A stretch of 64,000 bases of DNA. Origin: JBFMFR01 sp040752025. Its GTDB lineage: Bacteria > Chloroflexota > Anaerolineae > Anaerolineales > UBA4823. Of this stretch, positions 8,608-17,484 are shown one piece after another. The position numbers and the translations under genes are program-made. The stretch lies in NCBI GenBank assembly GCA_040752025.1, contig JBFMFR010000025.1, positions 29,084 through 93,083 of the forward strand, given 5' to 3'. Numbering within the stretch: the first letter of the stretch is position 1; each line of letters opens with the position of its first letter. Below the pieces are notes generated by a model, which saw only the letters and a program-made list of their open reading frames with translations, searched no databases and was not told where the DNA came from.

Positions 8608-9573
8608 TCAAGATGATTCTTCCATGATGAAATCAATCGCCCAGCCCAATTTTATGCTCAGATCCGGCGGGAAGATATGTCCGACGCCCGCATTCACATA
8701 AAACCGGAAAGGCAGCCCGGCCTCCTCAAAGACTCCCACCATCTCCTGCTCATCGGGTACAGGCAGAGAGTGTTCCCCCTCCAGGACGACGCCTCTGACG
8801 CCGCGCTGCACGGCCTTCAAAACATTCTCTTTCGTAAAGGCATGCGGCTTGAGACTCGGGCACAGCGCCACGAAACCCCTGACCGGCAGGACTTCCGCCA
8901 GGGTGATATCCAGGGAGGTGATGGCGCCGCCCGAAAAGCCGCCGATCAAAACTTTCTCCAGGTTCACCGGGTATTGCGAGACGACCTGTTCGTAGCAAGC
9001 ACGGATATCCTCCCGGGCCACAGCGTAATCGTTCAGCCAGACGTAGCCACTGGCGCTCACCCGTTGCGAGGATTGGGCGAATACCGCGATGAATCCCCGG
9101 CTGGTGAGTTCCTGCGGCTCCCAGAACCAGCGCTGGTATTCGATATTGCCGGTAACACTGCCATCGCCATGCAAGACCATGAACAACGGGTAACGCCGCT
9201 CAGGCGTGTACCCTTCGGGCAGATCCACAACGTACTGCATCTGAGCTCCAACCTGCGCCTGCTGCTGCAACATCTGTTTCATTTTTTCGAGCAAAGCGGG
9301 GAAACGTGGATGCTCCCTGACGGGCTCGAAAAGCCCTCCATCGATCGGCCAGGCAAATCCCATGCCCTGGGCGCGTTCGATCGCATCGAGGCAGGCAGCC
9401 TGGTCACCGAGGCAGGCATAGGTGTAGGACTGGCAAAAAAGGATGAGGAGCATCTGCTCCGGGAAGTGCTGCTCGGCGCGCTGCAAGACCTCAAGAGCCT
9501 GGCGATACTGGCCCAGCTCGAACAAGCGGTCCACTTCCATGTCAACTTGTTTGTAGTGTGTGTATGGCATCAT
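8608..9573 (-). CDS. alpha/beta-hydrolase (esterase/phospholipase-like) with N-terminal TPR-like region
   Basis: Two adjacent ATG codons (9573 and 9570) follow a GGAG site; the second has the better spacing, and a TTG at 9588 is less likely. The first 100 residues are helical and TPR-like (FELGQYRQALEVLQRA). The rest is an alpha/beta hydrolase: the oxyanion strand FMVLHGDGS, the nucleophile elbow GGFSGGAI (a GxSxG motif) and a C-terminal GVGHIFP with the catalytic His. This resembles poly-3-hydroxybutyrate depolymerase or carboxylesterase homologues. No signal peptide is visible, so it is probably cytoplasmic. It sits 28 bp upstream of the M28 peptidase gene and may share its transcript. Confidence 0.75.
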   Translation of the reverse strand: MMPYTHYKQVDMEVDRLFELGQYRQALEVLQRAEQHFPEQMLLILFCQSYTYACLGDQAACLDAIERAQGMGFAWPIDGGLFEPVREHPRFPALLEKMKQMLQQQAQVGAQMQYVVDLPEGYTPERRYPLFMVLHGDGSVTGNIEYQRWFWEPQELTSRGFIAVFAQSSQRVSASGYVWLNDYAVAREDIRACYEQVVSQYPVNLEKVLIGGFSGGAITSLDITLAEVLPVRGFVALCPSLKPHAFTKENVLKAVQRGVRGVVLEGEHSLPVPDEQEMVGVFEEAGLPFRFYVNAGVGHIFPPDLSIKLGWAIDFIMEESS

Positions 9574-9598
9574 TGTCTCCGCGATCAAAGAAAATCTG

Positions 9599-10666
9599 TT
9601 ATGGGGCGCCGGGCGCTATCGACCAGGAAGGCCAGTAATCGTCGCCGCGCTGTTTGGTGAGCGAGTGCTGGTCGCTGCCGTCGGCGTTCATCACATACAG
9701 TTCGAAATTGCCATCCCGGTCGGTCTGGAACAGGATGTACCTGCCATCCGGCGACCAGACGGCGTCCTCATCATAACCAGGTATATCGGTCAGCCGGCGC
9801 TGGTCGCTGCCATCCGGGCGCATCACGTAGACATCCACGTTGCGCGAGTTGGCCGGCCTGACCGAATACACGATCCATTCGTCGTCCGGCGACCAGGCCG
9901 GGAAGACCTCCCAATCCGGGCTGCTGGTCAACTGGCGCTGGTCGCTGCCATCGGCGTTCATCACGTACAGGTCCCAGTTGCCGTTGCGGTCGGAGGAGAA
10001 GATGATTTGCGAGCCATCCGGCGACCAGTCGGCGAACTGGTCGTTAGCAACTGCGTTGGCCTGGTTGGAAGTCAGGCGCACCTGCCCGCTGCCATCCGGG
10101 TTGATCAGGTTGATTTCTCGAAAGCCATCACCATCGCTGTCCGAGTCGAAGCTGATGCGCTTCCCATCCGGCGACCAGGCCGGATGCTCGTTAGAAACCT
10201 GAGAGGTGGTCAGGCGGCGCAGGCCGCTGCCATCCGTATTGATCAGGTAGAGTTCGTACTTCAGATGGGGAAACCTGCCTGTGAGGTCGTGGCGGGCGGT
10301 GATGAACACGATCTGCCTCCCATCTGGGGAGAGCGCCGGGCTGACGTCTTCGGCCGGGTCATCCGTCAGGCGCGTCTGGGCGCTGCCATCGGCGTTCATG
10401 ATGAAGATCTCGGCGTTGCCGCTGCGCTCGGAATAGAAGGCGACCAGGCCGCCGCCGCGGCCATCCAGAGGCTCGGCCGGCGTGGTGGCTGTGGGGGTGG
10501 GCTTGGGCGGGCGCGGCGTGCGAGAGGGGGTGGGCGCCAGCATGGGCACATCCGTCGCCAGCGGCAAGGAAGGCAGGGGCAGCGTTTCAGCAGGCGTGAC
10601 GGGCGCGCCGTTACAGGCGGCCAACAGGCAGAACAGCAGCGTAAGGATAAAAAGGCGTCTCTTCAT
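9599..10666 (-). CDS. TolB-like PD40 beta-propeller lipoprotein
   Basis: The start at 10666 gives a clear lipoprotein signal peptide (MKRRLFILTLLFCLLAACNG) and avoids translating the hairpin upstream. After a Pro/Thr linker come about six PD40 blades with the repeated pattern GGxxxFxSxRxGNxEIxxMNADGS and WSPDGxxI, as in the C-terminal propeller of TolB. There is no TolB N-terminal domain and no Tol-Pal neighbourhood. Such single-propeller lipoproteins are common in Chloroflexota and probably bind protein or peptide at the surface. No strong ribosome site is visible. Confidence 0.8.
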   Translation of the reverse strand: MKRRLFILTLLFCLLAACNGAPVTPAETLPLPSLPLATDVPMLAPTPSRTPRPPKPTPTATTPAEPLDGRGGGLVAFYSERSGNAEIFIMNADGSAQTRLTDDPAEDVSPALSPDGRQIVFITARHDLTGRFPHLKYELYLINTDGSGLRRLTTSQVSNEHPAWSPDGKRISFDSDSDGDGFREINLINPDGSGQVRLTSNQANAVANDQFADWSPDGSQIIFSSDRNGNWDLYVMNADGSDQRQLTSSPDWEVFPAWSPDDEWIVYSVRPANSRNVDVYVMRPDGSDQRRLTDIPGYDEDAVWSPDGRYILFQTDRDGNFELYVMNADGSDQHSLTKQRGDDYWPSWSIAPGAP

Positions 10667-10688
10667 GGGAATTTTTCTCGAAAACGAA

Positions 10689-10729
10689 ACGCCGGAGCAC
10701 AGGGGTTCAGGACCTCTGTGCTCCGGCGT
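10689..10729 (-). terminator. strong hairpin terminator
   Basis: Arms of 17 bp with one G-T-type mismatch (10689-10705 and 10713-10729, 7-nt loop) lie 41 bp after the stop of the leftward membrane-protein gene. On the minus strand the stem is followed by a T-rich tract. It separates that gene from the propeller lipoprotein. Confidence 0.75.
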
Positions 10730-10769
10730 GGGGGTTATCGCAAGAAGGCTTCGCTGCACATTGTCGGAA

Positions 10770-11648
10770 TTAGCGAGGCACAGGACGGCACATGCCGGGC
10801 ATCTTATCGTACACCGGGCAGAGTATGTTGAAATCCTCCATCAGCACCAGCACGTTGACCACTGCCATCTCTTCATCGAAGTCGCGCACCAGTAGCTGGT
10901 AATCCTTACCCAGGAAATGATCTTCGGCATCCAGCTTTTGCAAGGATTTCTGGCTGAGGCGCGGCACGTTGCCGGTGGGCGCCTGCAAGCCAGCCGTAAC
11001 CTGCAAGAGGTCGTTCACCGCCAGCAGCGGGCTGCGCAGGTGCACGTTGACCATCTGGTCGGCAGCCAGCGCGCCCAGGCCCAGGAGAGGGATGCAGGCG
11101 CACAACAACAACACTTTGCGCGCGGCCAACGAGCTGCGCGCCGCGCCCTCGATCAGGTTGAGGGCAAACAGGCCAGCCAGTGCGCTGGTCAGGATTGGGA
11201 AAAATCCCACCACGAACAGGTTGCTGCCGCGCACCAGCCCAAAGGGGTATTGCAGCAAACGCAGCATCTCCGGCTGGCGCCAGCTCAGGAACGCCAGGTA
11301 GCCCTCGATGGGCTGCCACAAGATCAGCAGCGCCCCCCCGAGTCCGATCAAAGTCCAAACCGGCACGGTGATCCAGGTCTTATCCAGGCGAGCCGACAGC
11401 CAGCCGGCAAAAGTGTAAGCCGGCAGCACCAGAACAACGCCGAGCAGCAGTTTAGACCCTGGCTGTACCACCGCGGCGCGGCTTAGTAGAAAAGCATCGA
11501 TGCCCCAGGCAAAGGTCACAAAGGCCAGCCCGCTCAGCAGCCCGTACAACAGGCCCAGGACCTGGTGCTCTGCATGTACGGCAGCCAACTGGCGATCCGA
11601 AGGCCGGCGAATGGGTTCGAAAGTTGTTTTTTCAAGTGTGCTTTCCAT
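10770..11648 (-). CDS. polytopic membrane protein of unknown function
   Basis: The ATG at 11648 follows GGAGAAAAAAAT, an excellent ribosome site, so earlier codons are excluded. The 292-residue product has about five or six membrane segments (LLYGLLSGLAFVTFAWG, LLLGVVLVLPAYTFAGW, VWTLIGLGGALLILW, LFVVGFFPILTSALAGLF, VLLLCACIPLLGLGAL). A C-terminal 80-residue soluble domain contains KDYQLLVRDFDEE and ends in a region with two Cys. I do not recognise a family. It shares a divergent promoter region with the M20 peptidase gene. Confidence 0.7.
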   Translation of the reverse strand: MESTLEKTTFEPIRRPSDRQLAAVHAEHQVLGLLYGLLSGLAFVTFAWGIDAFLLSRAAVVQPGSKLLLGVVLVLPAYTFAGWLSARLDKTWITVPVWTLIGLGGALLILWQPIEGYLAFLSWRQPEMLRLLQYPFGLVRGSNLFVVGFFPILTSALAGLFALNLIEGAARSSLAARKVLLLCACIPLLGLGALAADQMVNVHLRSPLLAVNDLLQVTAGLQAPTGNVPRLSQKSLQKLDAEDHFLGKDYQLLVRDFDEEMAVVNVLVLMEDFNILCPVYDKMPGMCRPVPR

Positions 11649-11779
11649 ATTTTTTTCTCCACAGGCGTATGCCCGTTCTATATACCTTACTGATGCTAAG
11701 CCTGACAAGTTCAGCAGCGTGGCGTAGAAAATTTAGCTCTTCAGGATTATTTTTTTTATCCCGATTGGTGCGTTTCATC

Positions 11780-11805
11780 CGCAGATGACGCAGATTACCG
11801 CAGAT
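11780..11805. repeat. three spaced copies of CGCAGAT
   Basis: CGCAGAT occurs at 11780, 11789 and 11799, i.e. with 9- and 10-bp periodicity, in the divergent intergenic region between the membrane protein and the dipeptidase gene. It may be a scrap of a dispersed genomic repeat or a set of phased binding sites. Confidence 0.45.
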
Positions 11806-11879
11806 AGAGACAGGAAAGAATTGTAAAGAGGACTTTGCCCGCAAGGGTGCATGGGGTACAATTGCCCAGGAGGCATTGG

Positions 11880-13304
11880 ATGAACAACACAGTTTCCAAA
11901 AATCCCCTGTTAGCCAACACATCCCCTGAATGTTTCACCTATCTTCAAACCCACTCCGAGCGCTTCCTGAATGAGCTGATCGAGTGGTGCAAGATCCCTT
12001 CGATTTCGTCGATCGCCGCCTACCAGGCCGAGATGCGCCGGGCGGCGGAGTTCGGCGCCGGCCTGCTGCGCGCCGCCGGGCTGGAGAACGTGGCGGTGCT
12101 GCCCACCGCCGGGCACCCGCTGGCTTACGGCGAGTGGCTGAAGGCCGGGCCGGGCGCGCCAACGGTGCTGTTCTACGGGCATTACGATGTGCAGCCCGCC
12201 CTGCAAGCCGAGCTGTGGGAGACGCCGCCCTTCGAGCCCAGTGTGCGCGGCGATTGCCTGTACGGGCGCGGCGCTTCGGACATGAAGGGCCAGACGATGG
12301 CCGAAATCAAAGCCATCGAGGCGGTGCTGCAAACGCAGGGCAGGCTGCCGATCAACGTCAAGGTGCTGCTCGACGGCGAAGAAGAGATCGGCTCGCGCAG
12401 CCTGCGAGCCTTCATCACCGAGAACCAGGCGCGGCTGGCCTGTGATTACGCCGTCAACCCGGACGCGGGCATGTGCTCGGCAGACCAGCCTTCGATCACC
12501 TACGCCCTGCGCGGCGGCGTGCGCGTCAACCTGACGGTCTACGGCCCGCAGCAAGACCTGCACTCGGGCGTATTCGGCGGCACGCTGCACAACCCCGCCC
12601 AGGCGCTGGCCGAATTGATCGCCGGGATGCACAACGCCCAGGGGCGCGTCACCCTGCCTGGTTTTTACGAACGCGTGCGCCCGTTGGAAGCCGAGGAACG
12701 CCACATGCTGGCGCAACTGCCGGTGAACGACGCATTCTTCCTGCAATCGAGCGGCGCGCCGGCGCTGTGGGGCGAGCCGGAGTTCACCCCCTACGAGCGC
12801 ACCACTGCCCGCCCCACCCTGGAGGTGCTCAGCTTCCAGGCCGGGCTGCCAGGCGAAGGTGTCTTGAACATCGTGCCGGCCAAAGCCAGCGCGGCGCTCT
12901 CCATGCGCCTGGTGCCCGACCAGGACCCGCAGGAAGCTTACCAATCCTTGCTGCGCTACCTGGAAGCGCAGGCCCCGCCCACCATCCGCTGGGAAGCCCA
13001 ATACATCGGCGGCGGTCGTGGGGCGCTGGTGCGGCGCGACCAGCCGGGCATGCAGGCCATGTACCGGGCGCTGCACGCCACCTGGGGCGTTGCGCCGCGC
13101 TTCTCCCGCCAGGGCGGCGGCATTGCCGTGGTGGGACAGTTGCAGCAGATCATGGGCGTCGACTCGGTTATGACCGGCTTCGGGCTGCCAGACGATAACA
13201 TCCACGGGCCCAACGAACACCTGCACCTGCCCACCTGGCGCAAAGGCATCCAGGCGCTGGTGCATTTCTTGTTCGAGGCAGCTCCCCGAGGGACAGCGCT
13301 ATGA
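11880..13304 (+). CDS. M20-family dipeptidase
   Basis: The start is fixed by AGGAGG nine bases before ATG 11880. The 474-residue protein has the M20 dizinc layout: FYGHYDVQP with the first His-x-Asp, RGASDMKGQ with the bridging Asp, DGEEEIGS with the catalytic Glu pair, and the lid domain with LRGGVRVNLTVYGPQQDLHSG followed by the C-terminal GGGIAVVGQL and HGPNEH zinc His. The HSG and GPNE motifs fit the CNDP/PepV-type dipeptidase group, which hydrolyse Xaa-Yaa dipeptides in the cytoplasm. It overlaps the next gene by ATGA, so the two are coupled. Confidence 0.9.
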   Translation: MNNTVSKNPLLANTSPECFTYLQTHSERFLNELIEWCKIPSISSIAAYQAEMRRAAEFGAGLLRAAGLENVAVLPTAGHPLAYGEWLKAGPGAPTVLFYGHYDVQPALQAELWETPPFEPSVRGDCLYGRGASDMKGQTMAEIKAIEAVLQTQGRLPINVKVLLDGEEEIGSRSLRAFITENQARLACDYAVNPDAGMCSADQPSITYALRGGVRVNLTVYGPQQDLHSGVFGGTLHNPAQALAELIAGMHNAQGRVTLPGFYERVRPLEAEERHMLAQLPVNDAFFLQSSGAPALWGEPEFTPYERTTARPTLEVLSFQAGLPGEGVLNIVPAKASAALSMRLVPDQDPQEAYQSLLRYLEAQAPPTIRWEAQYIGGGRGALVRRDQPGMQAMYRALHATWGVAPRFSRQGGGIAVVGQLQQIMGVDSVMTGFGLPDDNIHGPNEHLHLPTWRKGIQALVHFLFEAAPRGTAL

Positions 13305-14305
13305 CTGCCGAGACGGTCTACAGCGAACTGCTCACCCCGCGTCTGCGCCTTTCCCCAGTTTCGCTGGCCGACCTGCCCGATCTGCAGGCCCTGTTCGGAC
13401 AATCCGAAGTAGCACGCTACCTGCCCGGCGGCGAGCCCTACCCACCCGAAGTGATGCACACCGAGCTGGAAAGCATGCTGGCCCACTGGCAGCAGCACGA
13501 CTATGGCATGTTCGCGATACGCAGCCGGGAGACCGAGGCTTTCCTGGGTTACTGCGGCGTGCAGCACCTGCACGCTGGACCGGGTGGGGTTTCCCCCGCC
13601 GCACTGGAGCGCTATGCAAAGGCCGGCGAAATCCCGGTCGAAATCCTGTACGGCCTGACGCCGGGCGACTGGGGACAGGGGCTGGCCAGCGAGGCCGGGT
13701 TAGCCTGCCTGCGCTACGCCTTCGAAGTACTGGAGCTGCCCCAGGTCACAGCCGCCATCCATCCAGACAACGCCGCCTCCAAACGCATCCTGGTCGAAAA
13801 GCTCGGCCTACGCCCGGCCCCGGGGCTGGATTTCTACGGCGACTGCCCGCACTTCGCCCTCGAGCGCCAGGCATACCAGCCTGGCGCAGCCCCGCTCTTC
13901 AACCTGAGCACCGACCCGGCCCGCCTGGATATCGAGGCGATCTGCGCCTTCTTGCAGCGCGCTTACTGGGCGCAAGGCCGGCGGCGCGAGACGGTGGAGC
14001 GCAGCTTGCAGCACTCGCTGTGCTTCGGCGTGTACGACCGGCAGGTGCAGATCGGCCTGGCGCGCCTGGTGACGGACTTCGCCACCTTCGCCTGGCTGTG
14101 CGATGTATTCATCGACGAAGCTTACCGCGGCCACGGCCTGGGCAAATGGCTGGTGAAAGCGACCCTGTCGCATCCCGAATTGCAGAGCCTGCGGCGCTGG
14201 ATGCTGGCGACGCGCGACGCCCACGGCCTGTACCGCCAGTTCGGCTACCAGCCGCTCAGCGCCCCGGAGCGTTGGATGGAGCGCTTCAACTCACAGGCCT
14301 CTTGA
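13301..14305 (+). CDS. fused tandem GNAT acetyltransferase
   Basis: The 334-residue protein contains two GNAT domains. The first (about 10-185) is RimJ/RimL-like: TPRLRLSPVSLADLPDL, the CoA-binding GDWGQGLASEAGLACL segment and a SKRILVEKLG helix. The second (about 195-330) is shorter: RAYWAQGRRRETVERSL, then FIDEAYRGHGLGKWLVKA with the acetyl-CoA loop RGHGLG. Domains with this second arrangement are common as single-domain proteins, so this looks like a fusion. It acetylates an unknown amine, perhaps of an amino acid or ribosomal protein. It is coupled to the dipeptidase and followed by a strong terminator. Confidence 0.85.
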   Translation: MTAETVYSELLTPRLRLSPVSLADLPDLQALFGQSEVARYLPGGEPYPPEVMHTELESMLAHWQQHDYGMFAIRSRETEAFLGYCGVQHLHAGPGGVSPAALERYAKAGEIPVEILYGLTPGDWGQGLASEAGLACLRYAFEVLELPQVTAAIHPDNAASKRILVEKLGLRPAPGLDFYGDCPHFALERQAYQPGAAPLFNLSTDPARLDIEAICAFLQRAYWAQGRRRETVERSLQHSLCFGVYDRQVQIGLARLVTDFATFAWLCDVFIDEAYRGHGLGKWLVKATLSHPELQSLRRWMLATRDAHGLYRQFGYQPLSAPERWMERFNSQAS

Positions 14306-14320
14306 GCACGAACTTGCTGA

Positions 14321-14357
14321 AAACATAGCCCGCCCCAACCCAGGGACGGGCTATGTT
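14321..14357 (+). terminator. intrinsic terminator after the GNAT gene
   Basis: A 15-bp stem with a single mismatch (14321-14335 and 14343-14357) starts 15 bp after the GNAT stop; because its arms begin with A3 and end with T3, it can also serve the convergent panB transcript. Confidence 0.8.
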
Positions 14358-14454
14358 TCTGAGGAGAGGGCTTGAAAGCCGATGCCGCAACCCAACCAAC
14401 CCGGAGGAGAAAACCGGGGACCCTCTATGAATTCAATCGGACTGGTCAGCGGCC

Positions 14455-15312
14455 TTATTCGGCCGGGCCAAACTCGGCGATAATCGCCTCGAGAACCTCA
14501 TCGGACATGCCATAGGTGTGCTCGGGGCCAGGGAATTCTCCCGAGCGGACTTCACTGGCGTACTGGTCGAATGTCAGGCGCATAGTTTGCGCCAGGTCAA
14601 CGTACTGCTTGGCAAACTTGGGAGTAAAGCGGTCGAACAGCCCCAGGACGTCGTGGGTGACCAGCAGTTGCCCGCTGCAGCCCGGACCGCCGCCGATGCT
14701 GATCGTCGGCACGTGCAGCTTCTTAGTGACGTAGGCGGAGAGCTTGCCTGGCACCGCTTCGAAAATGATGGCAAATGCGCCGGCCTCTTGCAAGGCCAGG
14801 GCCTCGCGCATTACTTTGCGGGCGGTCTCGATGGACTTGCCTTGCACTTTGAGGCCTCCCAACGCTCCCACGCTCTGCGGGTGCAGGCCGACGTGCCCAA
14901 CGACGGCGATGCCCATCTCGACAATGGCGCGCGTTTTCTCGATGTGCTGCGGCGTAGCTTCAAACTTGACCGCATCCACGTGCGCCTCAGTGACGAAGCG
15001 CGCTGCGTTGCGCATGGTCTCTTCGATCGAGTATTGAAACGATCCAAAAGGCATATCAGCCACCACCATGGTGCGAGTGCAGGCGCGGGCGACTGCGGCG
15101 CAATGCATTACCATCATATCCATCGTGGCGGTCAGGGTATTCTCGTGTCCGTGAACCACCATGGCGGCCGAATCACCCACCAGGATCATATCAATGCCAG
15201 CATCGTTAATTTGCCTGGCAGTGGGGAAATCGTAGGCGGTCAGCATGGTAATGATCTCGCCGCGGTCCTTCATTTCCTGGATGGTGCGTACGTTGACTTT
15301 CTCGATGCTCAT
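14455..15312 (-). CDS. panB: 3-methyl-2-oxobutanoate hydroxymethyltransferase (PanB)
   Basis: PanB makes ketopantoate from 2-oxoisovalerate and methylenetetrahydrofolate, the first committed step to pantothenate and CoA. The 285-residue protein shows the family signature: ITMLTAYDFPTA, the Mg-binding LVGDSAAMV (Asp47) and ADMPFGSFQ, a VKFEA lysine/Glu pair, GHVGLHPQS and the catalytic Glu in FEAVPGKL. Two usual positions differ (GLTPQ is GLHPQ and CDGQ is CSGQ). It has an AGGAGA ribosome site. It lies 45 bp downstream of the transaldolase-like gene at the end of a sugar operon, with no panC or panD in sight, so a divergent or specialised PanB is possible. Confidence 0.85.
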   Translation of the reverse strand: MSIEKVNVRTIQEMKDRGEIITMLTAYDFPTARQINDAGIDMILVGDSAAMVVHGHENTLTATMDMMVMHCAAVARACTRTMVVADMPFGSFQYSIEETMRNAARFVTEAHVDAVKFEATPQHIEKTRAIVEMGIAVVGHVGLHPQSVGALGGLKVQGKSIETARKVMREALALQEAGAFAIIFEAVPGKLSAYVTKKLHVPTISIGGGPGCSGQLLVTHDVLGLFDRFTPKFAKQYVDLAQTMRLTFDQYASEVRSGEFPGPEHTYGMSDEVLEAIIAEFGPAE

Positions 15313-15357
15313 AATCGGTTCTCCTGATTGGAATTATTTCCGGCAATTCTGGCGGGG

Positions 15358-16404
15358 CTAAAGCAGCGCCCGGCGTTCTTGGATCACGTCCAGGACGCGA
15401 TACCAACTCTTGAGGAAACTGCTGCGGAAGAGCTGCACCGGGCCGAAGTCGGCGTACTCCTCCAGGCTCAGCCCGTCATCCAGGTAGCCACGCTTGAAAT
15501 CGGGCAGCTTCTCCATCAATTCATCGATGACCTTCTGCGGCACCGGGTTGAACAGGCGGTAGACCACCGGAGGATTCTGCTCGAGGAGCTTATCGGCCGT
15601 CCCCTGCCAGTTGATGGTGATGCACACGCGCCCGCCGACCATCTCGGTGAAGTGGTGCAGGCCGCGCGCCCCACCACCGATGAAAGTGGCGTTGTAGCCG
15701 CGCTGGACCAGGACATCGTAGGCTTTGCGCGCCACTGCCAGGCCAGCCTGGTGCAGCACATCCGGCGAGATCTGCACATCATGTTCTTTGACATAGTTGC
15801 CCAGGAAATCGTCGTAGATGCCAGCAATGTGCGACATGTAGAACATGGGCTTCCTGCCATTGGCCTTCGAGACGCGTTCGTAGGTGTCACAGATGGTGGT
15901 CACCTGGCTGATGCCGAAAACTTCGGTGGCGTTCAGGGGCACATCCTGGGGGACGAGATGCTGCATGGCGGCAATGCCCGCCGGGATGACGGGGATCTTG
16001 CAGCAGATGTTGGGAGCGATTTTGCGATTCTCCAGGGATTCGCGCACGATCAGGTCGGCGTCTTCGTCATCGATGGGGTCACCCTGAATGCTGACGTAGC
16101 CGTGCTGGCCGCCGCTCTTCTCGTAGAGGGGCATAAACTTCTCGGCGATAGGCCGGACCATGCGCGCCTGGAAAACCACCGCCGCGTGGCGGTCGTCGGT
16201 GACTTCACGCAGGGTCTGGTCGAGGATCGCCAGGGCATGGCTGTTCTCCTCAGGATGGTCGATCATCTTTTGGGTGTAGGAGGGATTGTTGGTGCAACCC
16301 AGGGCGCCGTTTTCCAGGGCCAGGTCGGCCTGTCTGCGCGTCGGGTTGTTGATCCAGAACATGGTGGGGGATTGTTCGCTCACGCGTAGGAAGTAGGGTT
16401 TCAT
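15358..16404 (-). CDS. transaldolase-family aldolase
   Basis: The 348-residue protein fits the transaldolase/fructose-6-phosphate aldolase family: an N-terminal FWINNPTRRQADLALENG strand followed by GCTNNPSYTQKMI, cited in parts, and a central KIPVIPAGIAAM segment whose Lys is the likely Schiff-base residue, then NATEVFGISQV. It is longer than the 215-220 residues of TalC/FSA and shorter than or equal to classical transaldolases, and its C-terminal 100 residues are unusual. It is likely to cleave or form a sugar phosphate in the cytoplasm. It sits between the isomerase and panB in one leftward transcript. Confidence 0.75.
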   Translation of the reverse strand: MKPYFLRVSEQSPTMFWINNPTRRQADLALENGALGCTNNPSYTQKMIDHPEENSHALAILDQTLREVTDDRHAAVVFQARMVRPIAEKFMPLYEKSGGQHGYVSIQGDPIDDEDADLIVRESLENRKIAPNICCKIPVIPAGIAAMQHLVPQDVPLNATEVFGISQVTTICDTYERVSKANGRKPMFYMSHIAGIYDDFLGNYVKEHDVQISPDVLHQAGLAVARKAYDVLVQRGYNATFIGGGARGLHHFTEMVGGRVCITINWQGTADKLLEQNPPVVYRLFNPVPQKVIDELMEKLPDFKRGYLDDGLSLEEYADFGPVQLFRSSFLKSWYRVLDVIQERRALL

Positions 16405-16428
16405 CGTTTTTACCTTTCTATAAAATCT

Positions 16429-17391
16429 TCAGTTGATCACTGCTTGCAAAGCCTGTAAAGCATCGATCGGGTCGCCCTGGCGCACGATCTGCTTGAGTTC
16501 CTGGCGGCCCACCTTGTCGATCAGCGCCTCGGCCCACAGCAGGCTGCGGTAGGTGGCTGAAAAAGTTTTGGCCGCGTCCAGGCGGAAGGGGGCTACGTCG
16601 GAGGTCAGCCAGCTAACGTAGCCGTAGTCGTCCAGGTAGAGCAGCATCTCGACCATATCCCAGGGGTTGACCGAGCCAGGGATCATGTCCCAATCCCAGT
16701 TGCGATAGTTATCGTTGACGTGCACCAGGTAGAGCTTGCCAGCCTGGGCCAGTAAAGCTGCGGCCTGGGCGGTGCTCTCGCCAGCGTACAGGGCGTGGCC
16801 CATATCCATGGTCACACCCACGTTGGGCAGGCCCACCTGCAGGCAGGCTGCCAGGCTGGTGCCGGCGTTGGGCAGGATCACCTTGTGACGCGGCTCGCTC
16901 TGCTTATATTCCAGGCTGAGGCGCACCTCCGGGCGATAAGCAGCCGCCTGGCCGACACCATCGATGAACCAGCGCCAGGCTACCATATGCTCGATCTCGA
17001 AGGAATAATCGTAGCCATCGGCCAACGGGCACATGGTGATCATATTACAGCCCACCTCCGCGGCGATATCCATGCCGCGCTGCATGTATTCCACCGCCTC
17101 GCGCCGGATGCCGGGGTCTTTGCTGGTCAACGCGCCGTGGTGGAACTTCGCCTCGGCCTTGATGTTGACGTTGACTGTGGATACTTGCAGGTTATGCTCA
17201 GCCAGCAACCGCCTGGTGAGGGCCAAATCCGCAAAATCGAAGGGGTAAACCAGCTCTAACCCTTGCAAACCTTCGATTTGAGCCGCCACCTCGAACTTGC
17301 CAGCGATGTCACGGTCTTCGCCGTAGGTGCTGAAACGGTCGTTGAGCTTACCTAAAAACCCGAGAATGACAGAATACTTCCAGTTTGGCAT
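16429..17391 (-). CDS. sugar phosphate isomerase/epimerase (xylose isomerase-like TIM barrel)
   Basis: The 320-residue protein has the AP-endonuclease family 2 TIM-barrel pattern: GLELVYPFDF, a metal Glu in SLEYKQSEPR, GVTMDMGHALYAGES with Asp and His ligands and a late LVHVNDNYRNWDWD motif carrying His-x-Asp. These are the usual four divalent-metal ligands of sugar epimerases and isomerases such as hydroxypyruvate isomerase, tagatose epimerase and rhamnose isomerase relatives. Start has AGGAG. Its place directly after two sugar permease genes implies it handles the imported sugar. Exact substrate unknown. Confidence 0.85.
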   Translation of the reverse strand: MPNWKYSVILGFLGKLNDRFSTYGEDRDIAGKFEVAAQIEGLQGLELVYPFDFADLALTRRLLAEHNLQVSTVNVNIKAEAKFHHGALTSKDPGIRREAVEYMQRGMDIAAEVGCNMITMCPLADGYDYSFEIEHMVAWRWFIDGVGQAAAYRPEVRLSLEYKQSEPRHKVILPNAGTSLAACLQVGLPNVGVTMDMGHALYAGESTAQAAALLAQAGKLYLVHVNDNYRNWDWDMIPGSVNPWDMVEMLLYLDDYGYVSWLTSDVAPFRLDAAKTFSATYRSLLWAEALIDKVGRQELKQIVRQGDPIDALQALQAVIN

Positions 17392-17484
17392 GCTAAGACT
17401 CCTGTAAGGATGTGATCGACGCGAGCGGAACGGCGCACACGAATGCGTTCACGCTCGCAAGTTCCGCCAGGATTTCCTGTTCTT

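Noticed and set aside
11910..13265. Long open frames opposite the dipeptidase, PanB/transaldolase, sulfatase-like, GATase and EamA genes
   Set aside because: They run antisense to genes with full family motifs, have no recognisable domains, and are expected by chance in GC-rich coding DNA.
17400..17470. Terminator after the isomerase gene
   Set aside because: Short complementary pieces (GCGAGCG/CGCTCGC and CGGAAC/GTTCCG) exist, but they do not form one continuous stem.
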